Below are positions 4,807 through 10,755 of a stretch of DNA of 10,755 nucleotides, in pieces. This stretch comes from Candidatus Hydrogenedentota bacterium. GTDB lineage: Bacteria; Hydrogenedentota; Hydrogenedentia; Hydrogenedentales; SLHB01. Both the position numbers and the translations under genes were made by a program. The stretch is from positions 1 to 10,755 of the forward strand of contig PWNM01000481.1 of assembly GCA_003557825.1 (NCBI GenBank), written 5' to 3'. Position 1 is the first letter of the stretch. Every line of letters starts with the position of its first letter. The notes under the pieces were generated by a model. The model was not told the DNA's origin, made no database searches, and was given only the letters and a program-made list of their open reading frames with translations.

Positions 4807-7800
4807 ATGTCCATTTGCCGCCTGGTTGTGTTGGGTTGGGTATTCACGGCGATTGCCGTCGCTGTCGAGCCGTTGCCGGCGTTGCCGGTGCCGAATATCG
4901 CGGAGCCACGGGAAGAAGCGGTCGAAGCGAGGGGGTTGCGCGAGCTCATCGAACAGGATTGGCTGCGGGACACGGAACCTGGTTTGTCGACGCAGACGGA
5001 TGCGGCGGGCGGCTGCAACGGCGTGAAAGACGGGACGTATGGGTTTCACGTCGGCCAGCAGGCCTTTCCGTGGTGGCAGGTGGACTTGGGTGAGTCCGTC
5101 CCGGTAGGCCGGATTGTGGTCTACAACCGCCTCGATTTTGAACCGGGGCTACACAATGCCGATACCTTGCAGATTCTTGCATCGGACGATGGTGAGGAGT
5201 GGACCTTGATCCACGATAACCAAGGGGAGCATTTCGGTGGCATCCACGGCGCGCCGCCCCTCGAGGTTCGATTTGACGATGTGTCGGCCCGATACATTCG
5301 ATTGCTGATCCCGAGCGAGGAGCACATCTTTCTTCACCTGGACGAAGTAGAGGTATATGCCGCAAGCGACGACGCCACGAACATCGCCCTCCATCAACCG
5401 GCGGACCAAAGCAGCCTGAGTCCGTGGTCAACAGTCAACGTAGTTGCTTTTCGCGAGTATCCGATTCAGTCGTTTATCGACCGAGGTTACCGGTTTGCAG
5501 CCTACCTTGAACAACAGGGCGTGGATGTTTCGGAGGGTCTCGCCGAACTCGACCTCGTAGCGGCCAAGTGGGACCAATTCCCCGAGGAACCGGCGGAAGA
5601 GGCATTGCAGGATCTATATATCGAGACACGCTGGATCGTGCGGCGCATGGTGTTCCAGAATCCGATTTTGGATTTCGACCGCTTGTTGTTTCACAAACGT
5701 TATACCCAGGAGACCTTTCCCGATATCTGCCTGAACCACATGCCCTGGGTATCGAAGCCCGGCGGCGACCTTTGCGTTTTGCAGTCCGTTTCGGACGACG
5801 AGGGGTTGTTTACCTCCCTGCGGTATCCCACGGACACGGAGCAGCCCGTGGCCGCCGTGCAGCATCTGCTCAACGGCGCGTTGGGACCGGGAAATGTCCA
5901 CGGCAAGGACTTGTGGTTTGAGGGGGACCGGATTGTGTTTGGCTATGCCCGTTCGCGCAGCGATGATCCGCCCGAGGGATGGCTTGACCGTGCCCAGAGC
6001 TTTCGGCTGCGCCGCGAGGTGCAACCAACCCATATTTTCGAGCTCAACCTGAACGACAACCGGGTCCGACAGATCACCTCCGGGGAATGGAGCGACCTCG
6101 ACCCGACCTACGCGCCCAATGGCGATATCGTGTTTGTGTCGGAACGCTGCGGTACGTCGCTGCAATGCAACGAGTACGACAAAGACGAGACGAGCTGCAA
6201 CCTGTACGTAACGCGCCCCGACGGCACGGGTATCCGCCGCCTCAGCGTCAATAAAGACGGCGACTACATGCCCTATACCTTAGACAACGGCATGATCGCC
6301 TTTACCCGGTGGGAGTATCAGGAGCGGGGCTTTGCGCTCATTCACTCCATTTGGACCATTCGGCCGGATGGTACGGGTGCAGATGCGCTATTTGGGCAGC
6401 ACATGGAGGATCCGTGGACCTTTATCGGAGCACGGTCGATCCCGAACAGCAATAAGCTGGTCGCCATCGCGTCGGGGCACCACACATTGGCCGTCGGCTC
6501 GTTAATCACAGTTGATCCATCGACGGGCACGAACAATCCGGAAGGCATCGGCAAGGTTTCGCCGAACCTTATGCCCCCCCAAGGCGGCATGGCCGGCGTG
6601 CCGGTTCCCGAAGGCGGCACGGATTGCCAGAGCGGGTTCTACACCACGCCGTGGGCCTTGTCGGACAAGTTCTTCTTGGTCTCCTACGCACACGGCCACG
6701 AGATGACCGACCCGACGGGATATGGGCTGTACCTGGTAGACGTCTTCGGTAACAAGGAGCTTATCTACCGCGATCCGGATATCTCCAGTTTTACGCCCAT
6801 GCCCCTGCGGTCGCGGCCTATTCCGCATATCCTGCCCGAGGCCATTGATCTGGAAGACGATGCCTCGCACCTGTACGTGACCGATATTACCCATGGCGTC
6901 GACGGCATCGCGGCCGACCAAGCACGGTATCTGCGTATCTCGGAGCCCGTCCCCTGGCCCTACGACAACGAATACGGTGGCCACCGCTATGGCGAAGACC
7001 ACGGCTATGCCGGACCGGATGCCGACCGACGCAACCTGACCAACTGGACGCCGGTTCGCATCCTGGGGGATGTGCCCATCCGCCCCGACGGAACGGCCGA
7101 GTTCCAGGTTCCGCCCGACACGGCGGTGTACTTCCAACTGCTCGACGAGAACCGGATGGAACTGCGCCGCATGCGGTCGTTTATCAGCTTCCAACCGTGC
7201 GAAGTACGCGGATGCGTCGGCTGCCACGAAACCCGGGAGGACGCCGCTCTATTGGCCAGTGGGGATTACATGCATACCTGGACGGATGAGCCCCCGCTTC
7301 CCCTCATGGCTCCCTGGGGCGACGAACCGGTCAATTTTCTCCGCGATGTGCAGCCCATCCTCGATCAGCATTGCGTCCAATGCCACACCGGCCTTTTTCC
7401 CGAAGGCGGGCTGGATTTCGCCGGCGGGCTGATCGCATGGGACGAGTTCATTCCCCATTACGGCCACAACCGGGCCTTTGAGACCATTCTGAAATACAAC
7501 CTTGTGAACATGTCCGCCGCGCGGGAGCATGATGCGAGCGTGACGCCGCCCTTGGCCTATGGCTCGCGGAAGAGCACCTTGCTGAACGTATTGCGCGATG
7601 CGAACCACATCGAAGACGTCTCCCTCTCCGACGAAGAACACCTCCGACTCGCCATGTGGATCGATGCCAACGCGCCCTATCACGATCGGTTCGTGAACAA
7701 GCGTAGCGATGCGCCGGTATACAATTTGCCCAAAGACGCAGCGCTGTATGAGGCTATCGAAGAGGTCCATGACCAACGTTGCGCATCGTGCCACGAACCG

Positions 7801-8073
7801 GAGACGATCACACGCTTGGACTGGATCAACTTGCACGACCCGGACCAAAGCCTGTTCCTGGCTGCGCCATTGGCGTCCGCCGCGGGAGGACTCGAACGCT
7901 GCGACGCTGTGGTCTACGCCGACACCGACGATCCAGACTATGCATCTCTTCGCGAACTGGTGAGAGGAGCTGTCATCCGCGCCTGGGAGGAGCCCCGCCG
8001 CGACCTGATTTCCCTTACGCCGCCGGATCTGTCCGGAATAACACGACAGGAGACGGCGTCCATCGAACGGTAA
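4807..8073 (+). CDS. Exported F5/8C + hydrazine-synthase-alpha-like triheme protein
   Basis: 1088 aa, by far the largest gene here. Order of parts: signal peptide (about 1-21); a discoidin/F5-8 type C domain (about 60-186; 'WWQVDLGESVPVGRIVVYNR', 'ARYIRLLIPSEEHIFLHLDEVEVYA' over 161-185); a second discoidin-like opening, 'NIALHQPADQSSLSPWS', that is not continued; a helical linker with 'NPILDFDRLLFHKR' (285-298); a TolB/WD40-like propeller (about 405-700; 'SDLDPTYAPNGDIVFVSER', 'LYVTRPDGTGIRRLS'); and then the segment 'GDVPIRPDGTAEFQVPPDTAVYFQLLDE' over 754-781, typical of the middle domain of hydrazine synthase alpha (PF18582 type). Heme c attachment motifs are CVGCH (803-807), CVQCH (856-860) and CASCH (992-996), the second preceded by 'FLRDVQPILDQH' as in planctomycete cytochromes. 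The protein should be extracytoplasmic, with three covalent hemes. It stands alone and is not evidence for anammox: no HzsB/C is present. The substrate is unknown. Confidence 0.85.
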   Translation: MSICRLVVLGWVFTAIAVAVEPLPALPVPNIAEPREEAVEARGLRELIEQDWLRDTEPGLSTQTDAAGGCNGVKDGTYGFHVGQQAFPWWQVDLGESVPVGRIVVYNRLDFEPGLHNADTLQILASDDGEEWTLIHDNQGEHFGGIHGAPPLEVRFDDVSARYIRLLIPSEEHIFLHLDEVEVYAASDDATNIALHQPADQSSLSPWSTVNVVAFREYPIQSFIDRGYRFAAYLEQQGVDVSEGLAELDLVAAKWDQFPEEPAEEALQDLYIETRWIVRRMVFQNPILDFDRLLFHKRYTQETFPDICLNHMPWVSKPGGDLCVLQSVSDDEGLFTSLRYPTDTEQPVAAVQHLLNGALGPGNVHGKDLWFEGDRIVFGYARSRSDDPPEGWLDRAQSFRLRREVQPTHIFELNLNDNRVRQITSGEWSDLDPTYAPNGDIVFVSERCGTSLQCNEYDKDETSCNLYVTRPDGTGIRRLSVNKDGDYMPYTLDNGMIAFTRWEYQERGFALIHSIWTIRPDGTGADALFGQHMEDPWTFIGARSIPNSNKLVAIASGHHTLAVGSLITVDPSTGTNNPEGIGKVSPNLMPPQGGMAGVPVPEGGTDCQSGFYTTPWALSDKFFLVSYAHGHEMTDPTGYGLYLVDVFGNKELIYRDPDISSFTPMPLRSRPIPHILPEAIDLEDDASHLYVTDITHGVDGIAADQARYLRISEPVPWPYDNEYGGHRYGEDHGYAGPDADRRNLTNWTPVRILGDVPIRPDGTAEFQVPPDTAVYFQLLDENRMELRRMRSFISFQPCEVRGCVGCHETREDAALLASGDYMHTWTDEPPLPLMAPWGDEPVNFLRDVQPILDQHCVQCHTGLFPEGGLDFAGGLIAWDEFIPHYGHNRAFETILKYNLVNMSAAREHDASVTPPLAYGSRKSTLLNVLRDANHIEDVSLSDEEHLRLAMWIDANAPYHDRFVNKRSDAPVYNLPKDAALYEAIEEVHDQRCASCHEPETITRLDWINLHDPDQSLFLAAPLASAAGGLERCDAVVYADTDDPDYASLRELVRGAVIRAWEEPRRDLISLTPPDLSGITRQETASIER

Positions 8074-8092
8074 CCATCAGACTGAAGCTACC

Positions 8093-8120
8093 CCGGCGGA
8101 ACGGGCAACTGTTCCGCCGG
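8093..8120. terminator. Strong hairpin between the triheme gene and the GH4 gene
   Basis: CCGGCGGAAC (8093-8102) and GTTCCGCCGG (8111-8120) pair over all 10 bp around an 8-nt loop, 20 nt beyond each of the two converging stop codons. Neither strand has a good T run next to it, so it is best read as a bidirectional, non-canonical terminator or 3'-end stabiliser. Confidence 0.6.
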
Positions 8121-8140
8121 TTGCATGTTATGCCTTCCCG

Positions 8141-9487
8141 TCAATCCAATGCGTAGCGTTCGGTGACTCTGTCCTTCCAGTACCATTCCATCAGGTCGCC
8201 TTCGGCTTTCCACAGTTCGTCGAACATGGCCCGGATGCGGTCCAAGGAGAGCAAGGAGGCCACGTTCGGGTCAAGCGACACGGCGTAGAACGCTTTCTCC
8301 TTGTTTTTTTCGAGTAGGGACTCGACGGTCAGTTGCACGCAAGTGGCGTTGTTGCGGTTAAGCCCGGCCAGGTGGGTAGGCAAGTCGCCGACAACGGATG
8401 GATTGATGCCATGGCGGTCGGCAAAACAGGGCACTTCGACGCAAAGATCGGTTGGCAGGTTCGGGATGAGCGCGTCGTTCATGACATTGCCGTTGAACCG
8501 GAAAGGCGTATCGGTGACGATGCCTTCCATGATGCCCGAGGTGTACTCTTTTGACCGTTGCAATTCGCCGGCGATGGGCGCGTCGCCTGCGCCATCATTC
8601 AACCAGTCCCGTTTTTTCCCGAGGGTCTCGCTCACAGCGGCCCGGGGTTCCAGGTAATACTGGGCCATCAGGTCGGCATTGCGTCGGAAGTAGGGCATGT
8701 ACTCCGAGTCATGATGGTTGCTCTCGGTGGGAAAATAGCCGAAAGTTCGCATGATGGCGATGCGTACGGCCTCGCGTTTCAGAAAGGTCTGCTGCTCTTC
8801 GGTTTGCGGTTTGTCCAAGGTGGCGCGTAACAACGGATAGAGGTCTTCGCCGGTGTCCGCTCGTTTCAACTCGAGGAACCACGCGAGATGGTTGATGCCT
8901 GCCACCTTGTAAGTCAGGGCGTCCTCCGCGATGCCCAGGAAATGACTGAGTTGGTGGCCGGTCTCCTGTACGCCGTGACAAATGCCCACGTTTTTAATGC
9001 CCGTAGCCATCGAATGCATCATGACCAGGCCGGCCATGGGATTGGTGTGATTGAGCAGATAGGCATCGGGGCAATAGCGCTCGATATCGCGGCAGATCTG
9101 TAGATGAACGGGGGCCGTCCGCAAGAGGCGAAATACTGCGCCCACGGAATACGTATCGGCGACGGTCTGTTCGATACCATACTTGCGCGGAATCTCGATC
9201 TCCACATTGTAGGGGAACCCATAATAGGCTCCCCCGCCTACCGACACCGAAGTAATAACAAAGTCGCATCCGGGGAGAAGCTTGGTCCGGTCTGTATCGC
9301 TCTCCAGCTTCGTAGGGAGCTTGTATTTGTCGATGGTGTTCTGCACGTACCGGGTAACTTTTTCCAGCCGCCCCTCATGGAGGTCGCACAAACAAATTGT
9401 CGACTCGCGCAAAGCTTCCCGCGACATGATGTCCACGCTCAATCGACTGCCAAATCCACTCCCCGCTCCAATAATTGCGATCTTCAT
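8141..9487 (-). CDS. GH4 family NAD-dependent alpha-glycosidase (MelA/LplD-like)
   Basis: 448 aa, normal length for glycoside hydrolase family 4. These cytoplasmic enzymes use NAD+ and a divalent metal (Mn2+) and cleave glycosides by oxidation at C3 followed by elimination. Visible marks: an N-terminal Rossmann motif (IIGAGSGFGS, about 5-14), 'NHTNPM' (146-151), the metal-binding cysteine in 'GICHGVQ' (C170, H171), the metal-binding histidine in 'GINHLAWF' (H200), 'ESNHHDSEYMPYF' (255-267) and 'NLPTDLCVEVPCFADRHGI' (343-361), which resembles MelA. The residue after Cys-His is Gly (CHGV), unlike the CHSV of E. coli alpha-galactosidase MelA, so another hexose or hexuronide is possible. The ATG at 9487 is preferred over 9493 because AGGGG (9494-9498) is 6 nt away from it and touches the earlier one. 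Second gene of an operon, 31 nt after the Gfo/Idh/MocA gene. Confidence 0.93.
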   Translation of the reverse strand: MKIAIIGAGSGFGSRLSVDIMSREALRESTICLCDLHEGRLEKVTRYVQNTIDKYKLPTKLESDTDRTKLLPGCDFVITSVSVGGGAYYGFPYNVEIEIPRKYGIEQTVADTYSVGAVFRLLRTAPVHLQICRDIERYCPDAYLLNHTNPMAGLVMMHSMATGIKNVGICHGVQETGHQLSHFLGIAEDALTYKVAGINHLAWFLELKRADTGEDLYPLLRATLDKPQTEEQQTFLKREAVRIAIMRTFGYFPTESNHHDSEYMPYFRRNADLMAQYYLEPRAAVSETLGKKRDWLNDGAGDAPIAGELQRSKEYTSGIMEGIVTDTPFRFNGNVMNDALIPNLPTDLCVEVPCFADRHGINPSVVGDLPTHLAGLNRNNATCVQLTVESLLEKNKEKAFYAVSLDPNVASLLSLDRIRAMFDELWKAEGDLMEWYWKDRVTERYALD

Positions 9488-9493
9488 GTGCAT

Positions 9494-9498
9494 CCCCT
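9494..9498 (-). promoter_or_regulatory. Ribosome binding site deciding the GH4 start
   Basis: AGGGG on the minus strand, 6 nt before the ATG at 9487 and directly abutting the ATG at 9493. Spacing favours the downstream ATG, giving a protein that begins MKIAIIGAGSG. Confidence 0.55.
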
Positions 9499-9518
9499 AT
9501 GATGTTGGTCCATTATGC

Positions 9519-10703
9519 CTAGCCTTCCATCACCGGCCATTTGAATGTGGACGTGATATCGACCCGTTTCCCCTCGGCTTGCGATTGGCGCGCGGCCTGC
9601 ATGATCTCGACAACATGAAGCGCATGCTCGGGTGTGAATAACGGTTCCTTACCGGTGGCCAGGCACTCCGCTGCAAGCGACGCGCCGCATTCCCAAGCAT
9701 ACCCCTTCGTATCGTCGGCATGGCGTTCAAGGCGCGGGGAGGCGCTCGTGGCCAAGTCTACGCCATGGGGCGCCCAGTCGTACCCGGCAAGGAGCATTTG
9801 TCCCCCGGTTCCGATGATGTCGATAGTATGATGATCCTGATGCGTATGGTCGTGTTCGTGGGGCGTAAAGTAGTTGAACCCGCACTGTACATGAGACAAG
9901 ATGCCGTTTCCGTGATCGACTAGCACCATGGCATTATCTTCGGCGGTCACCTCGATTTCGCCTTTCCCATGGATGGCCCGTTGCTGCGTAATAATACTGG
10001 TCATAGCGGTGACCGCCCGGGCCGGACCAAGGAGACCGGTTAGGTAGGTTAGGTTGTAGACACCCAGATCGGGCAGGCTGCCGCCGCCTTCCGTGTAGAA
10101 AAACTCCGCCCAGTTGGGACCAAGATGCCCATAAATTCCATGAGCCGCCGAGATGGCGCCCAGTTTACCCGCGGCGAGGGTCTGCGCCATAAAAGCAAAC
10201 TGTGGACTCTGCACCACGGTGGGAGCGCCCCAAAGACGGAGGTTTTCGCGCAGGGCCAGGGCGAGCAGTTCCTGACCGGCGGCCAACGAGTTGGCCAGGG
10301 GCTTTTCGCTGAAAACGTGTTTTCCGGCCTCAAGGGCTTGTCGGTTCAGGCGTTCATGCTCCTGCATATCGGTCAGGTTGACAAGCAGTTCAAACGGCTC
10401 CCCTGCAAGCATCTCGTCGATATGCGGATACGCATGAGCGATGGACAGCTGGTCGGCGGCTCGCTGAGCCCGTTCGGGAATGATGTCGCATGTACTCACT
10501 ATCTCCACAAAAGGACATGCCGACAAATGGGGCAGGTACATACGCGCCACGCTGCCACACCCGATGACACCGACTTTGATCTTCCGTGTTGCGGTGTTTG
10601 ACCCCGCCGCATGAAGGGCCAAGGGAGCTGCAGCCAATGCCGCACCGACCAATGCGCTGTTCATAAAAAAACGCCGTCTGTTGATTCCTGAAGGAGGATG
10701 CAT
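9519..10703 (-). CDS. Tat-exported Gfo/Idh/MocA family oxidoreductase
   Basis: 394 aa. The N terminus holds a twin-arginine signal (NRRRFFMNSA, arginines 9-11, then a hydrophobic stretch and a cleavage site near LHA-AG at 32-34), so the folded protein with its cofactor is exported. A Rossmann nucleotide-binding domain follows: 'KVGVIGCGSVA' (43-53), 'NLTDMQEH' (109-116) and the family's EKP motif (E133-K134-P135; the Lys is usually catalytic). The C-terminal alpha/beta domain shows 'GGGSLPDLGVYNL' (206-218), where the family has the D-x-G-x-H/Y active-site segment. An unusual histidine cluster lies at 282-292 (six His and two Asp among eleven residues). Members with Tat signals include GH109 NAD-dependent N-acetylgalactosaminidases, but the exact activity here is not readable. 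AGGAGT (10711-10716) 7 nt upstream supports the ATG at 10703. First gene seen of an operon with GH4; its promoter lies in the last 40 bp or beyond the window. Confidence 0.92.
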   Translation of the reverse strand: MHPPSGINRRRFFMNSALVGAALAAAPLALHAAGSNTATRKIKVGVIGCGSVARMYLPHLSACPFVEIVSTCDIIPERAQRAADQLSIAHAYPHIDEMLAGEPFELLVNLTDMQEHERLNRQALEAGKHVFSEKPLANSLAAGQELLALALRENLRLWGAPTVVQSPQFAFMAQTLAAGKLGAISAAHGIYGHLGPNWAEFFYTEGGGSLPDLGVYNLTYLTGLLGPARAVTAMTSIITQQRAIHGKGEIEVTAEDNAMVLVDHGNGILSHVQCGFNYFTPHEHDHTHQDHHTIDIIGTGGQMLLAGYDWAPHGVDLATSASPRLERHADDTKGYAWECGASLAAECLATGKEPLFTPEHALHVVEIMQAARQSQAEGKRVDITSTFKWPVMEG

Positions 10704-10755
10704 TGGGTGGACTCCTATTCCATTCTTCCGTTGTTGGTTCCTGCGCTACGACAAA

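Noticed and set aside
5614..6165. Minus-strand frames inside the triheme gene (also 6502-7227 and 7249-7848)
   Set aside because: Shadows of a gene with an intact signal peptide, discoidin domain and heme motifs; no recognisable domain in the antisense products.
4807..8073. Evidence for anammox metabolism
   Set aside because: The similarity is to one subunit's domain layout only; HzsB/C, hydrazine dehydrogenase and related genes are absent, and such alpha-like proteins occur in many bacteria that are not anammox.
10716..10755. A third copy of the repeat upstream of the Gfo/Idh/MocA gene
   Set aside because: On the minus strand a TGTCGT and a CAGG occur close together at the window edge, but spacing differs from the two copies and no TTGACA/CATAAT pair follows.

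Overview
The window is moderately GC-rich bacterial DNA holding eight protein-coding genes on both strands and no RNA gene, transposase, CRISPR array or phage gene. Gene content points to a free-living polysaccharide-degrading bacterium of the PVC or Hydrogenedentota kind: exported sialidase-like and TIM-barrel proteins, a Tat-exported Gfo/Idh/MocA protein, a signal-peptide lactonase, and a very large exported c-type cytochrome with a discoidin domain and a hydrazine-synthase-alpha-like core. That placement is inferred from gene content only; no phylogenetic marker is present.

Layout. Positions 1-921 (minus) hold the N-terminal 307 codons of an exported glycoside-hydrolase-like protein that runs off the left edge. 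Next on the same strand is a small MntA-type nucleotidyltransferase (1138-1443). Each of these two genes has upstream a copy of one 85-bp element (996-1080 and 1476-1560). The copies are about 72% identical, lie exactly 480 bp apart, and each carries an intact TTGACA-17 bp-CATAAT promoter pointing into its gene. Diverging from the nucleotidyltransferase is a secreted sialidase-fold protein (1652-2866, plus). It converges on an exported 6-phosphogluconolactonase-family propeller (2921-4048, minus), behind which lies a membrane-anchored bacterial PH-domain protein (4162-4551, minus, GTG start). The large triheme protein (4807-8073, plus) diverges from the PH gene. It converges on a two-gene minus-strand operon: a Tat-exported Gfo/Idh/MocA protein (9519-10703) followed 31 nt later by a GH4 family NAD-dependent alpha-glycosidase (8141-9487). 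Both convergent junctions carry perfect hairpins without a good T tract.

How the genes may work together (inference). Sialidase-like, TIM-barrel, GH4 and Gfo/Idh/MocA genes suggest acquisition and breakdown of a decorated glycan. Two of the encoded families use NAD: GH4, and the GH109-like branch of Gfo/Idh/MocA. The triheme protein would be an extracytoplasmic redox or carbohydrate-binding enzyme of unknown substrate. The most unusual features are the promoter-bearing repeat pair and the triheme fusion protein. No gap between genes exceeds 300 bp; the largest is 4552-4806.
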